A stretch of 64,000 nt of DNA from Ruminiclostridium hungatei (GTDB lineage Bacteria > Bacillota > Clostridia > Acetivibrionales > DSM-1351): the NCBI RefSeq assembly GCF_002051585.1, contig NZ_MZGX01000023.1:31061-95060 (forward strand), written 5' to 3'. Made by a program: the position numbers and the translations under genes. Positions 1 through 9,674 of the stretch are shown here, piece after piece; the stretch's first letter is position 1, and each line of letters begins with the position of its first letter. The notes under the pieces were generated by a model. That model saw only the letters and a list, made by a program, of their open reading frames with translations. It had not been told where the DNA came from and ran no database searches.

Positions 1-1
1 C

Positions 2-1219
2 TCAATAACCAAGGACTTCTTTGTGCTCTATGAAGAGGCCTTCAGGAAGACCCAGGAAGATAATGATTGTCCCAAGCTTATAAGCATGTTCTTGAATTTC
101 GGCTACATGGACGAGCGCCTTGTCACCGTAGATCAGGCTATCACGCTGTACAGGCTTTGCGACAAGGAATACAACTGCTCCGACTTCTCGGTCTACACCT
201 CAAAAAAATGGCTGGAAATGATACATCAAAATAAAAAAGAACCTTCAATAAATGATTTTGGCCAGGATTATTTTGATGTGTTCAGAGACATGAAAAAGAG
301 AAAGCTGGTTTCCGATGCCGATAAACCCGCCTATGACCGTGATGTAAAAGCAAAGGTGGGCTTTGAGATAAATAATATGCTAAAAACCAACCAGAAGGTT
401 TGCCATGGTCATATCAGCAGCTATTTCCCCGTACTGCACAAGGACATAATAGCACGTGATCTGGAAAGAGCAGTAGTTACGCCGAACAAGCTGCAGCAGG
501 CAATCAACAACCTGCTGTCGGTGGATTTCTCCATATTCTACAGGGAAATCTGGTACAAAAATGACGCCAGGGGAATTGAAAAGGAACCCATCATGAAGGA
601 GGTGCGCCCTGATATAATAATAGTTCCCACCTTCGGGTCCAGGGTATCCATGTGGCAGGAAATTACCGGGAAGGCAAGAAATACTCCCGGAAGGTTTATT
701 GTGCCCGCCTTTACTGATGAAAATATTTCAGAGCTGATTCTGAAGTTGGTAGGTTCCTTCCGCTGGGAGCTTTGCAGAACCATGATGGGAGTGGCCTGGA
801 ATGACATTACCGAGAAATCTCTCACTTCGGAATACACCGATTATATACAGTTTTTCAAAAAGAACCACGATCTGACTGAAGATGCAAAAGAAAAGATAAA
901 GGTACAGATACAGAAGAACAGAAATGTCATGAGGGACATCTTCACCAGCGACTACGAAACCTGGATAAACTATGAATCACGAGGTATATTGCGCCTTAAC
1001 AAGCTGGCGCGCTCCATCCTTTTCCGCTACTGCCCGCCTCCAAAGGAGATGCGGGATACGTTGGCGAAACAGCCGGCTTTTTCAGACCTTTTGAGCCAGA
1101 TGAATATTTCCAGGGCAAAAACCGCCAAATCCCTTACAGCCAAGTATTCCAAGCTATTTAAAAATGAGCCTGTAGACAAGGATATGGAAGTGAACCTGGC
1201 GTTTTACAGGGACATGTAG
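2..1219 (+). CDS. Unrecognised protein, 5' end outside the window
   Basis: The reading frame is open from base 2, so the gene starts upstream of the window. A GTG at 23 is only an internal codon and has no ribosome binding site. About 405 residues of a soluble, charged, mostly helical protein are visible, with no signal peptide and no membrane segment. I do not recognise the family and see no nucleotide-binding or metal-binding motif. The regular hydrophilic composition and codon use match the neighbouring chromosomal genes, so I take it as a real gene. It ends just before a strong hairpin shared with the opposing ridA gene. Function unknown. Confidence 0.7.
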   Translation, partial: SITKDFFVLYEEAFRKTQEDNDCPKLISMFLNFGYMDERLVTVDQAITLYRLCDKEYNCSDFSVYTSKKWLEMIHQNKKEPSINDFGQDYFDVFRDMKKRKLVSDADKPAYDRDVKAKVGFEINNMLKTNQKVCHGHISSYFPVLHKDIIARDLERAVVTPNKLQQAINNLLSVDFSIFYREIWYKNDARGIEKEPIMKEVRPDIIIVPTFGSRVSMWQEITGKARNTPGRFIVPAFTDENISELILKLVGSFRWELCRTMMGVAWNDITEKSLTSEYTDYIQFFKKNHDLTEDAKEKIKVQIQKNRNVMRDIFTSDYETWINYESRGILRLNKLARSILFRYCPPPKEMRDTLAKQPAFSDLLSQMNISRAKTAKSLTAKYSKLFKNEPVDKDMEVNLAFYRDM

Positions 1220-1248
1220 CTTCCAGAAAAATAACACACAGATAAAAA

Positions 1249-1290
1249 GGGCTGCTGAAACTCTACAAATTCAGCAGCCCCACTTATTTT
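1249..1290. terminator. Bidirectional hairpin terminator
   Basis: An 11-bp perfect stem (arms 1249-1259 and 1270-1280) with a 10-base loop is followed by a T-rich run on the plus strand. A's lie before it, which serve the minus strand. It sits between two convergent genes. Confidence 0.85.
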
Positions 1291-1329
1291 TTATGCTTTT
1301 TCCTCAACACCCGGGCAGACCCAGGCAGG

Positions 1330-1710
1330 TCATATTACTGCAACGCATTCGATCTCTATCAGCACGTCCTTGGGCAGTCTGGCAACTTCCACACAGGACC
1401 TTGCAGGAAAACTGCCTGTAAAGTACTTCTTATAAACCTCGTTTATAGCAGCAAAATCATTCATATCCTTAATAAATACCGTGGTCTTTACCACATTTTC
1501 AAGTCCCGCTCCCGCGCCGGCAAGCACTTGGGCAAGATTCTCAAGGGCCCGTTCCGCCTGTTTGACAACTCCGCCGGCAACCACTTCCCCGCTCACAGGG
1601 TCAACAGGTATGGCTCCGGAGGTGTATATAAAGTTTCCGCACCTGATTGCCTGTGAATACGGTCCTATTGCAGCAGGCGCCTTGTCTGTGGTTATTGTTT
1701 CAATTTTCAT
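1330..1710 (-). CDS. ridA: RidA family reactive intermediate deaminase
   Basis: This 126-residue protein has the full length of the RidA/YjgF/TdcF family. These trimeric enzymes hydrolyse reactive enamine/imine intermediates released by PLP enzymes. The C-terminal signature PARSCVEVARLPKD carries the conserved arginine that binds the substrate carboxylate, and IGPYSQA near the N-terminus is typical. An AAGGAG site precedes the ATG. The gene lies 40 bp downstream of proA on the same strand, so the two are probably co-transcribed. A link with proline or glutamate semialdehyde chemistry is plausible but is inferred from position only. Confidence 0.93.
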   Translation of the reverse strand: MKIETITTDKAPAAIGPYSQAIRCGNFIYTSGAIPVDPVSGEVVAGGVVKQAERALENLAQVLAGAGAGLENVVKTTVFIKDMNDFAAINEVYKKYFTGSFPARSCVEVARLPKDVLIEIECVAVI

Positions 1711-1750
1711 GTCCTTCTCTCCTTCTTTCAGTGCAATTGAAATATATATG

Positions 1751-3049
1751 TTATAAATCCCCGATCTGCTTTTTCAGCCCCAGATGCTTGAAGCTTTTCC
1801 TGTTGTTTGCATAATCGTCAACGATATGGCCGTTTCCAATCAGCATATATTTATAGCTTAACAAACCGTCAAGTCCCACGGGACCTCTTGCGTGAAGCTT
1901 GCTGGTACTTATGCCCACCTCGGCTCCAAAGCCGTACTTGAAGCCGTCGCTGAACCTGGTGGAGGCATTCCAGAAAACATTCCCGGAATCCACAAGGTTC
2001 ATGAATCTCACCGCAGTCAGCTTGTTTGAAGTTACAATGCTGTCGGTATGGCCTGAGCCGTAAGTGTTTATATGCTCAATAGCTTCATCCGCATCCCGTA
2101 CCAGTTTGATGGAGATAGTATAGTCCAGATACTCGGTGGACCAATCGGTCTCATGGGCAGCCTTTACAGCAATAATTTTCCTGGTGCCCTCATCCCCATG
2201 GATTTCAACCTGTCTCCTGTCAAATTCCTCCTTCAGGGCAGGTAAAAACTTCCCAGCCACAGCCTCATGTACCAGCAAGGTTTCTGTGGCATTGCACACA
2301 GCCACATACTGTGTTTTTGAATCCACAGTTATCTTTTCCGCCATGGTCAGGTCTGCATCCTTGTCCACGTAAACATGGCAGATTCCGTCGGCATGACCCA
2401 TGACAGGAATTTTTGAGTTTTCCATTATATATCTTACAAATTCATTTGAACCTCTGGGAATCACAAGATCGATGTATTCGTCCATCTTAAGCATCTCATT
2501 CACATCATCACGGCTCTCCAGAAGTGTAATCCAGCCCTCCGGCAAACCGGCAGCAATTGACGCACCTTCTATAATTTCGGTCAGGGCCCTGTTGGTTTCC
2601 CTGGCTTCCCGTCCTCCTTTAAGAAGTACGCTGTTTCCGCTCTTAAGACAAAGCGTTGAAATCTGTACAAGGGCGTCAGGCCTGGATTCAAAAATAATAC
2701 CGATCACGCCTATGGGGCAGGTGACCTTGTAGAGCTCCAGCCCATCATCCAGCATAGTTGAAAGCAGCGTCCTCCCCACCGGCTCCTCCAGGCTCATAAG
2801 ACTTCTGATGCCTTCAACCACATCCTCTATTTTCTTTTCATCAAATTTAAGTCTCTTCAACAAAGGCTCTGCCAGCTTTTCCTCCCGGCTTCGCTTCATA
2901 TCCTCATTATTTGCAGCAACAAGCTTATTCTTATTTTCAAGGAGCGCATCGGCTATAGCTGAAAGCGCCGTATTCTTGGCAGCACCGTCAAGCTCGGCCA
3001 TCCTTATGGATGCCTCACCGGCCTTAACACACACCTGCTTTATATCCAT
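1751..3049 (-). CDS. proA: Glutamate-5-semialdehyde dehydrogenase (gamma-glutamyl phosphate reductase)
   Basis: This cytoplasmic enzyme makes the second step of proline synthesis, reducing gamma-glutamyl phosphate with NADPH to glutamate semialdehyde. The 432 residues match the family length. The catalytic cysteine lies at about residue 252 in CNATETLLVH. IIFESRPDALVQ and the C-terminal RGPVGLDGLLSYKY are family signatures. The start is supported by GGGAGG upstream of the ATG. No glutamate 5-kinase gene (proB), the usual partner, is present in this window, so proA is separated from it here. Confidence 0.96.
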   Translation of the reverse strand: MDIKQVCVKAGEASIRMAELDGAAKNTALSAIADALLENKNKLVAANNEDMKRSREEKLAEPLLKRLKFDEKKIEDVVEGIRSLMSLEEPVGRTLLSTMLDDGLELYKVTCPIGVIGIIFESRPDALVQISTLCLKSGNSVLLKGGREARETNRALTEIIEGASIAAGLPEGWITLLESRDDVNEMLKMDEYIDLVIPRGSNEFVRYIMENSKIPVMGHADGICHVYVDKDADLTMAEKITVDSKTQYVAVCNATETLLVHEAVAGKFLPALKEEFDRRQVEIHGDEGTRKIIAVKAAHETDWSTEYLDYTISIKLVRDADEAIEHINTYGSGHTDSIVTSNKLTAVRFMNLVDSGNVFWNASTRFSDGFKYGFGAEVGISTSKLHARGPVGLDGLLSYKYMLIGNGHIVDDYANNRKSFKHLGLKKQIGDL

Positions 3050-3132
3050 ACAAAAACCTCCCGGCGATACACTTTTGTATTACTATAACACATTAAACCA
3101 ATATAGTACACTTTTCTTTACCACAATTTATA

Positions 3133-3160
3133 ACATTTCCGGACAACCCTCGGGAAATGT
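3133..3160 (-). terminator. Weak hairpin after glpK
   Basis: An 8-bp stem (3133-3140 with 3153-3160) lies between glpK and proA. It has no clear U-run, so readthrough into proA is possible. Confidence 0.4.
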
Positions 3161-3174
3161 GCCGTCCAAAAAGG

Positions 3175-4728
3175 CTATAGCTCCCATTTCATGGAACGCT
3201 CTACAGCCTTCTTCCACTTTAAATACAATTCATGGAACCTGTCTTTGTCCTCAGAGGGCGTAAATATTCTGTCCAGATTCCAGGCCCGGGCAATTTCCTC
3301 CCGGGATTGCCATATACCGGCTCCAAGGCCGGCAAGATAAGCTGCTCCCAGCGCAGTTGTCTCTCTTATCACAGGTCTGAGCACAGGTATATTTAATAAA
3401 TCCGCCTGGAATTGCATGAGAAAATCGCTGGCACTGGCGCCCCCATCCACCTTCAGTTCATTAAGCCCGATTTCCGAATCCTTCAGCATCGCTTCCAGCA
3501 CGTCCCTGCTCTGGTAGGCTATGGCCTCCAGCGTTGCCCTTATAATGTGCCTTCTGTTAGTGCCTCTGGTCAAACCTACAATAGTTCCGCGTGCATACAT
3601 ATCCCAGTACGGGGCACCAAGTCCGGTAAACGCCGGAACCACGTATACGCCTCCGGTATCCTCCACCTGCTCGGCTTCAATATCACCTTGATGGGCACTT
3701 TCTATTATGCCCAGTTCATCCCTGAGCCATTGGATTGCCGCTCCTGCATTGAAAACACTGCCTTCCAGGGCATATTCAACTTCATTGTCCATCCCCCAGG
3801 CTATGGTGGTAAGAAGATTGTTCTTTGACTCCACAGGTGTTTTCCCGGTATTCATCAGTATAAAACAACCTGTGCCGTAGGTGTTTTTGGCATCTCCCTG
3901 CTTGAAGCAGGCCTGGCCGAACAAAGCGGCATGCTGATCCCCTGCCATGCCAGATATAGGTATTCCCATGTCCAAAATGCTTTTTATGACCCTTTCCCTG
4001 TAGTCCAACTGCCCGCCGGCTTTCCCTGCTCCATCAGGATATCCGGTACAGGCGCATACTCCCGAGGAGGGTACAACCACAGGAAGCATGCTTTCAGGGA
4101 TATCCAGCTCCCGCAGCAGTTCTTCGTCCCACTTCAGCTCCCTGATATTATAAAGCATTGTTCTGGAAGCATTGGAATAATCCGTCACATGGGCCTTGCC
4201 TCCCGACAGGTTCCACACCAGCCAGGTGTCAATGGTTCCGGCCAGCAATTGGCCCTTTTGAGCTTTTTCTCCTGCTCCCTCCACATTCTCAAGTATCCAT
4301 CTTATTTTTGTACCCGAAAAATATGCATCTGTTACCAGTCCGGTTTTCTTTTTTATGTCCGCAGCAAGCCCTTTCATTTTCAGCCTGTCGCACATATGGG
4401 AGGTACGCCTGCACTGCCAGACTATGGCATTGTATACGGGCTTGCCGGTATTTTTATCCCACACCACCACAGTTTCTCTCTGATTGGTTATGCCTATGCA
4501 GGCCACCTGCTCCGGGCCCACGGCAGCTTCCTCCAATGCTCCTGCCATGGCCTCAAGCTGGTCTGAGTATAATTCAGAGGCATCATGCTCCACCCAGCCC
4601 GGCCGAGGGTATATCTGCCTTAGCGGAACGCTCTTCATACCTGCTATCTGCCCTGTGAGGCTGTCAAACAGGACAGCTCTTGAACTTGTGGTTCCCTGAT
4701 CCAGCGATAAAATATATCTCTTGTGCAT
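3175..4728 (-). CDS. glpK: Glycerol kinase
   Basis: Phosphorylates glycerol with ATP to sn-glycerol 3-phosphate. The N-terminal [15 protein letters not shown], the central [13 protein letters not shown] and the VDGGAS motif identify an FGGY kinase of the GlpK type. I chose ATG 4728 over an upstream ATG because GGGAGGA lies 6-7 bases before it and the protein then begins exactly at the family start. At 517 residues it is slightly longer than the usual ~500. The extra length falls just before GMAGDQ, in the loop that in many Firmicutes carries the PTS-phosphorylated histidine. I see no histidine in that loop. No glpF or glpD is adjacent. Confidence 0.95.
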   Translation of the reverse strand: MHKRYILSLDQGTTSSRAVLFDSLTGQIAGMKSVPLRQIYPRPGWVEHDASELYSDQLEAMAGALEEAAVGPEQVACIGITNQRETVVVWDKNTGKPVYNAIVWQCRRTSHMCDRLKMKGLAADIKKKTGLVTDAYFSGTKIRWILENVEGAGEKAQKGQLLAGTIDTWLVWNLSGGKAHVTDYSNASRTMLYNIRELKWDEELLRELDIPESMLPVVVPSSGVCACTGYPDGAGKAGGQLDYRERVIKSILDMGIPISGMAGDQHAALFGQACFKQGDAKNTYGTGCFILMNTGKTPVESKNNLLTTIAWGMDNEVEYALEGSVFNAGAAIQWLRDELGIIESAHQGDIEAEQVEDTGGVYVVPAFTGLGAPYWDMYARGTIVGLTRGTNRRHIIRATLEAIAYQSRDVLEAMLKDSEIGLNELKVDGGASASDFLMQFQADLLNIPVLRPVIRETTALGAAYLAGLGAGIWQSREEIARAWNLDRIFTPSEDKDRFHELYLKWKKAVERSMKWEL

Positions 4729-4831
4729 AATGTCCTCCCTGTATGATTGATGAATTAAATCGGCTTTTACGGCCTCCAATATATCTTATTGTACTCGTGG
4801 CAATATCATAGACGGCAATATCGTAAGAACC

Positions 4832-5152
4832 TTAAACCATTCTTACAATTATCAGTTCACAAACATATACTCCGATGATGGCACAAACGGCTACCTGCAG
4901 GAGCCCCCTTTCAAAATAGGCCATTACCGAAGCAATCACAAGGCCTGCTATGGCTGACGGCAGATGCCCGGTAGAATATAAAATGTCCGGAAATATCATT
5001 GCTCCCAGGACAGCATACGGGACATAGCTCAGAAAGGCTGTGATAAAACGTGAGCGTATTTTGTTTTGAAATATAGCCAAAGGCAGTGCCCTGGGTAAAT
5101 ATGTAACAAGTGCCATTACAAGTACTCCTGCCAACACTTTATTCATCTCCAC
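4832..5152 (-). CDS. azlD: AzlD-like branched-chain amino acid exporter subunit
   Basis: A 106-residue protein with about four hydrophobic segments and the start TYLPRALPLA, which is typical of AzlD. This is the small partner of AzlC in LIV-E type export of branched-chain amino acids. Its start overlaps the end of azlC by 14 bp, indicating translational coupling. Confidence 0.9.
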   Translation of the reverse strand: MEMNKVLAGVLVMALVTYLPRALPLAIFQNKIRSRFITAFLSYVPYAVLGAMIFPDILYSTGHLPSAIAGLVIASVMAYFERGLLQVAVCAIIGVYVCELIIVRMV

Positions 5153-5891
5153 CTCCGTGCCGGATCTCCTCCGGCGGAAACAGCAAAGCTCCCAGCGTAC
5201 AGGCTATGACTGTTGAAATAATTATCCTCCAGCCCCCTGAAACAGTTGAAAAGACAGGCAGCCATTTCAGAGTCGAGCTGATTGCAATTGCACAGCCTGC
5301 CACCATAAAGGCAGGCCTTGATTTTTTCGCAGCCGGAATTACCAGCGCAATAAACATGGAGTAAAGTGCTATTCCCATTGAGTTCTGCAAGGTTTCAGGC
5401 AGCAGGGTACAAACCGCTGCTCCTGCTGCCGTCCCCGCCGCCCAGCCCACATAAGGCAGGAGCTCAAGCCCGGCCATCAGGGGAAAGGTTATATCCCTCT
5501 TTTGCATCGCAGCTACCGTAAAGGTCTCGTCTGTCACCCCAAAAGCCATGACCCACCTTTTCAGGCTGGATATGCCGTTTGCCAGCTTTTGCGAAAGGGA
5601 CAGGGACATGAGCATATACCGGATGTTGATTACAAAGGTTGTAACAGCTATTTCAGCAAGTCCCGCTCCTGCAATTATCAGATTTGTCCCTGCGAACTGT
5701 CCGGCGGAGGTAAGATTTGTCATGGATATGAGAATCACTATCCACACCGGGATACCACCCCTGACAGCCATCAGGCCAAAAGTAAAGGATACAGGAAAAT
5801 ACCCCAACGCTATGGGAATACTTAGTCTGGACCCTTCGATAAAATCTTTGAGAATATAGTGCTTTTTTTCTTCCAGTTTGGCAGTCATCAT
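5139..5891 (-). CDS. azlC: AzlC-like branched-chain amino acid exporter subunit
   Basis: A 250-residue integral membrane protein of the AzlC/YgaZ family. The early GYFPVSFTFGLMAV stretch and the ISMTNLTSAGQFAG helix are family hallmarks. It forms a two-subunit exporter with AzlD, encoded in the overlapping frame downstream. The substrate (valine, leucine, isoleucine or a toxic analogue) cannot be read from sequence. No Lrp-like regulator is adjacent, unlike the Bacillus azl operon. Confidence 0.92.
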   Translation of the reverse strand: MMTAKLEEKKHYILKDFIEGSRLSIPIALGYFPVSFTFGLMAVRGGIPVWIVILISMTNLTSAGQFAGTNLIIAGAGLAEIAVTTFVINIRYMLMSLSLSQKLANGISSLKRWVMAFGVTDETFTVAAMQKRDITFPLMAGLELLPYVGWAAGTAAGAAVCTLLPETLQNSMGIALYSMFIALVIPAAKKSRPAFMVAGCAIAISSTLKWLPVFSTVSGGWRIIISTVIACTLGALLFPPEEIRHGGGDE

Positions 5892-6195
5892 TTATGTAAG
5901 ACCTCTGAATATTCATTTTATTTACCTGTATACCTGCTTTTCACTCCCGGACGAGCTTTAAATAAATGCTTGTAATATTGCAGCATGTTTTTTAGCCGTC
6001 GCAGCAACTCGGCGATCCAGGTCTCGCATACTGCGCATTTCTTTTAAGTCGCCTCGTGTGACATGCAAATATATTCGTAAAAGATTTCATTACCCACGCA
6101 AGTTAAATTACCCCGGACCAGGGGCACAGCCTCCTGTTCCATACTATCAACATATGTATTATAGCACAAAGACAGGGATTACCAGTATAAATAAA
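5892..6195. repeat. Non-coding stretch with a degenerate copy of a palindromic repeat
   Basis: No gene is visible here. Bases 6030-6072 share a core (starting CTGCGCATTTCTTT and ending GACATGCAA) with the repeat at 51073-51205. The right edge, near 6106-6118, ends in a GTTAAATTA-type sequence like the repeat's terminus. The left terminus is not recognisable, so this looks like a decayed third copy. Confidence 0.45.
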
Positions 6196-6265
6196 ATCAC
6201 CCGCTGTGCCCTCTGCAAAATGGACAAGTCCGGCCGCAAGCCGGTTTGCAGACACAGCGGGTGAT
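6196..6265. terminator. Long-stem bidirectional terminator downstream of ecfT
   Basis: The perfect 13-bp arms 6196-6208 and 6253-6265 enclose an inner hairpin (CCGGC..GCCGG area). The stem is flanked by T7 on the plus strand and an A/T-rich run on the minus strand. It closes the ECF transporter operon. Confidence 0.8.
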
Positions 6266-6281
6266 TTTTTTTGCATATTTC

Positions 6282-7109
6282 TTATTTGAAAGGATTGTAA
6301 AACCTGCTGCCGTCTGCAAAGGTTATAACAATTGACAGTATGGCAAAACAAACAAGGCTTGCTATTATCACCCGGTCGCGCCTTCGGATTTTTCCCGCTG
6401 CATACCAGGTTCTCCTGCCTTTCTTTCCGAAGCCCCTAAGCTCCATGGCATTGCTGATGGTATCAATCCTGTCCATGCTGGAAAAAAACAAAGGTATCAG
6501 CACCAGCGCGGCATTTTTTATCCTCTTGTAAAGGCTGACCTTGCGGGACATGTCAACGCCCCTGGCCTGCTGGGCCTGTGATACTATTACATAGTCCCTC
6601 TGCATGTCGGGTATGTAGCGCAGGGTAATGGCCACCGAATAGCTTATCTTATAGCTCAGCCCCAGCTTGTTCAAGGAAGAGGCAAACTCGCTGGGATTTG
6701 TAGTAAGGATAAAAAGGAGGGCAATTGGTATTATGGTAAAATATTTAAGTGCCACATTAAATTCATAAAACAACTGCTGGGCTGTGAGGCTGTACCCTGC
6801 GAACAAATCCGCCAGTACGGTCCTGCCGCCGTATATGTCCACTCCCTCCTCCGGAGAGAATAAAAATATTGCAATAAGATTTATACTTAAAAAAACCAGA
6901 ATCAGCTTCAATACAAAAGCAACAGTCTTGAAATCCACTCTGGATATCTTAAAAACAACCAGACTTGAAAGGAACATGAACAGCAGCAGTCTGGTGTCAT
7001 ATGTAATCATGCTTACCAGGGACCATACAAGAAAATACAGCAGTTTTGTAGTACCGCTCAATGCGTGGACCGGACTTCCGTTGTCACTGTAGCTTAATAA
7101 TCTAGCCAT
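6282..7109 (-). CDS. ecfT: ECF transporter transmembrane component (EcfT)
   Basis: This is the membrane coupling subunit (CbiQ/EcfT family, about 275 residues, 5-6 hydrophobic segments) that links the ATPases to the substrate-binding S component. The cytoplasmic coupling motif appears as QAQQARGVD, and AMELRGFG matches the second conserved Arg motif. I chose ATG 7109 because GGAGGGG precedes it and it overlaps the stop of the ATPase gene by 8 bp. Upstream alternatives lack a ribosome binding site. It is the last gene of a three-gene operon. Confidence 0.92.
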   Translation of the reverse strand: MARLLSYSDNGSPVHALSGTTKLLYFLVWSLVSMITYDTRLLLFMFLSSLVVFKISRVDFKTVAFVLKLILVFLSINLIAIFLFSPEEGVDIYGGRTVLADLFAGYSLTAQQLFYEFNVALKYFTIIPIALLFILTTNPSEFASSLNKLGLSYKISYSVAITLRYIPDMQRDYVIVSQAQQARGVDMSRKVSLYKRIKNAALVLIPLFFSSMDRIDTISNAMELRGFGKKGRRTWYAAGKIRRRDRVIIASLVCFAILSIVITFADGSRFYNPFK

Positions 7110-8814
7110 TAAACCTGCCCCTCCTGTCATAATCAATAAAATGCTGTACAAAGGAACGGGAATCACTTATTCCCGCCCTTATGGCCAGCTCGTACAGTGA
7201 AGTCCTCTTCAGGCTCGCCTTTTGGATTATGTCATCATCTGTTAGAACGGAGGCAGGAACGTCATCAGCAACCACAGTTCCTTCAGCCATTACTACCGCT
7301 CTTTGTGTATACTCCAGCAGCAGATGCATGTCATGGGTAATCATAAGAATTGTTGTGCCGCTTTCCCTGTTCAGCTTCAGCAAAAACTCCATGAATTCGG
7401 TATAGTGCCTGAAATCCTGTCCTGCCGTGGGCTCATCCAGTATGATAACCTGGGGCTTCAATACAAGTATGGAAGCAATGGTAACCCGCTTTTTTTGTCC
7501 GTAGCTCAGAGCTGAAACGGGCCAGTTGCGGAATTCATAAAGCCCGCATATTTTCAGGCATTCGAAAACCCTTGCCTCCAGCTCCTTCTGCTTCCAGCCC
7601 CTGGTCACCAGGCCCAAAGCCACCTCGTCAAAAAGCATGGGCTTTGACAGCATATGGTTGGGGTTTTGCATGACAAGTCCGATTTTCTGCGCTCTTTCCG
7701 CTATACTGTCCTTGTCGATGCACTTTCCTTCCAGAAACACAGAGCCTTCCGAGGGCTTTTCAAAACCGCAGATAAGCTTGGAAAGAGTGGACTTTCCCGC
7801 CCCGTTCCGCCCAACTATCCCAACCATTTCCCCCTTATTGACCGAGATATTTACACCTTTTAAAACAGTATTGTTGTTTTCATATCCAAAGCTTATATTT
7901 TTAAGTTCCAGCAACCTTTCCCGCACCTCACCCGCAGGTTGGGGCTCTTTTTTCTCATACCAGGCAGAAATGCTCTTTTCCAGGCCCTCCAGAGCAATGG
8001 AGCGGATATTTTCAGGCCGGTCTTGGGCTGAAATCTCACAACCTGCATATTTCAGGCAGGTAATATACAACGGCTCACGTATTCCTGCCTTTTTCAATAT
8101 GTCTGAGGAGAGCAGCCGGGAGGGTGTAGTGTCCGCCATTATCCGGCCCTCCCACATGACAATTATCCTGTCTACCTTGCAATGCAGCACATCTTCAAGC
8201 CTGTGCTCCACAATAAGTACCGTGGCCTCTGAATTGGAATGTATCCGGTCTATCAGCTCCATGGCATATTTGCCGGTTGCCGGGTCAAGATTTGCCAGCG
8301 GCTCGTCAAACAGCAGTATCTCCACATTGTCTACCAGAACACCGCCCAGAGAAACCCTTTGTTTTTGTCCTCCGGACAAAGCCTGAGGGGAATGGCCTTT
8401 AAACCTTGACAGTTCAACCGTCTCAGCAGTTTCTTCCACTCTTCTTTTCATTTCCGCCTGTTCCACACAGTCATTTTCCAAGGAAAATGCAATATCCTCA
8501 GCAACAGTAAGTCCTACAAATTGGCCGTCGGTATCCTGAAGAACAGTACCCACCAGCTTTGACAAGCCGAATATTCCAAGCTCGGCAGGATTTTGTCCCT
8601 TTATTTTCAAGGTACCCTCAGTTACGCCCGAATAAGAAAAAGGCACCAGCCCATTGATGCAATTGGCCAGTGTCGATTTTCCGCAGCCGGAAGGGCCCAC
8701 TATGAGCACCTTCTCGCCTTCATATATTTTAAGATTTATTTCTGTCAGTGAAGGCAGTTTTTGTACCCTGTACCTGAAGGAAAAATTTTCAAACTCTATA
8801 ATAGCTTTTTTCAT
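7102..8814 (-). CDS. ECF transporter ATPase, two ABC domains fused
   Basis: A 570-residue protein with two complete ABC ATPase halves. The first has Walker A GPSGCGKST, signature LSGGQKQR and Walker B ILLFDEP. The second has GRNGAGKST, a variant signature LSYGQKKR and VIILDEP. In many ECF systems these are separate EcfA and EcfA' proteins. Here they are fused, as in YkoD-type systems. It energises uptake together with the S component upstream and EcfT downstream. Confidence 0.94.
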   Translation of the reverse strand: MKKAIIEFENFSFRYRVQKLPSLTEINLKIYEGEKVLIVGPSGCGKSTLANCINGLVPFSYSGVTEGTLKIKGQNPAELGIFGLSKLVGTVLQDTDGQFVGLTVAEDIAFSLENDCVEQAEMKRRVEETAETVELSRFKGHSPQALSGGQKQRVSLGGVLVDNVEILLFDEPLANLDPATGKYAMELIDRIHSNSEATVLIVEHRLEDVLHCKVDRIIVMWEGRIMADTTPSRLLSSDILKKAGIREPLYITCLKYAGCEISAQDRPENIRSIALEGLEKSISAWYEKKEPQPAGEVRERLLELKNISFGYENNNTVLKGVNISVNKGEMVGIVGRNGAGKSTLSKLICGFEKPSEGSVFLEGKCIDKDSIAERAQKIGLVMQNPNHMLSKPMLFDEVALGLVTRGWKQKELEARVFECLKICGLYEFRNWPVSALSYGQKKRVTIASILVLKPQVIILDEPTAGQDFRHYTEFMEFLLKLNRESGTTILMITHDMHLLLEYTQRAVVMAEGTVVADDVPASVLTDDDIIQKASLKRTSLYELAIRAGISDSRSFVQHFIDYDRRGRFNG

Positions 8815-8849
8815 AAAGACCTCTGTGATAAAGAGTATACTGCCCCAAG

Positions 8850-9422
8850 TTATGCTTCCTTCTCAAGGCTGGAATTACCTGTGCGTATTTTGGAATATGC
8901 AAAGGCAAGAATAGTTCCAACAATAAGTGTTACGGCTCCATTTACCGCAAAAGCCGTGACTCCCTGTGCAAATACCTTGTCGGAAGGCTCGGCATATATA
9001 AGTATATCGAGTATGGGCGCCACAAATATCCAGGCTGCAGCATTTGCAAGAAATTGATTTATATTGAATATAAGCGCTTGTTTGCTTGCAAAGCCGCCTT
9101 CAGATATTTTCAGCTTCTTGAAGGTCAGTCCTACCAGAAAGCCATAAACTGCATCTGCTATAACCCAACTCCACCAGACTCCGCCGTAAAAAATCGCATC
9201 CCCCAGCGTATGGGAAATCAGTCCTGTAAACAAACCGGCCACCGGCCCGAAAATAGCACTGATTATGGCAATTATCGCGGCATTGAACTGGAGTCTTGTA
9301 TTTGGTATGAAGCCCACCGGAATGCTGACCTGGTAAATAGCCACAACCAGAGCGGCACCGATACCGATTGCAACAATAGTTTTTATAGCCAGGCCTTTTC
9401 TCCTGGAAAATAGATTATTCAT
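8850..9422 (-). CDS. UPF0397 family S component of an ECF transporter
   Basis: A 190-residue hydrophobic protein with about six membrane segments. IGIGAALVVAIYQ, RLQFNAAIIAIISAIFGPVA, GDAIFYGGVWWSWV and FNINQFLANAAAW fit the UPF0397 family of ECF substrate-binding components. It is the first gene of the operon S-A-T. The vitamin or precursor recognised cannot be deduced from the protein. The leader upstream carries an unusual structured element but no riboswitch I can name. Confidence 0.88.
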   Translation of the reverse strand: MNNLFSRRKGLAIKTIVAIGIGAALVVAIYQVSIPVGFIPNTRLQFNAAIIAIISAIFGPVAGLFTGLISHTLGDAIFYGGVWWSWVIADAVYGFLVGLTFKKLKISEGGFASKQALIFNINQFLANAAAWIFVAPILDILIYAEPSDKVFAQGVTAFAVNGAVTLIVGTILAFAYSKIRTGNSSLEKEA

Positions 9423-9444
9423 GTAAACACCCCTTTAAATATAA

Positions 9445-9512
9445 AATTGAAGTCCGGCCATATTTATTCAAGCAATTTACTTGAGAAATACCTAAACCGG
9501 ACCAGCCATATT
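9445..9512 (-). promoter_or_regulatory. Structured leader with direct repeats before the ECF operon
   Basis: A 6-bp stem (9452-9457 with 9497-9502) encloses a second hairpin (9468-9472 with 9480-9484). The motif TAAATATGGCYGG (minus strand) occurs twice as a direct repeat flanking this structure, 30-90 bases before the start codon. This could be a regulatory RNA or a tandem operator. It fits no riboswitch consensus I know. The remainder of 9513-9674 is AT-rich with nothing else recognisable. Confidence 0.4.
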
Positions 9513-9674
9513 TAAAATATCATATATAAAAATCTATTTCAACATTATTTTCCAATATTATGAGATTTTATGGTAACTTGAAGGAATTTTCATTTAAGTG
9601 CGGCAAGTCAATTGCATCGCCTGAAAGACGAAAATTTCAACCGTAATCAACTTTATGAGTAATACTTTACATCT

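Noticed and set aside
9423..9674. Purine, fluoride, preQ1 or THF riboswitch before the ECF S component gene
   Set aside because: I compared the key conserved bases of each consensus and none fits; only an unassigned stem structure remains.
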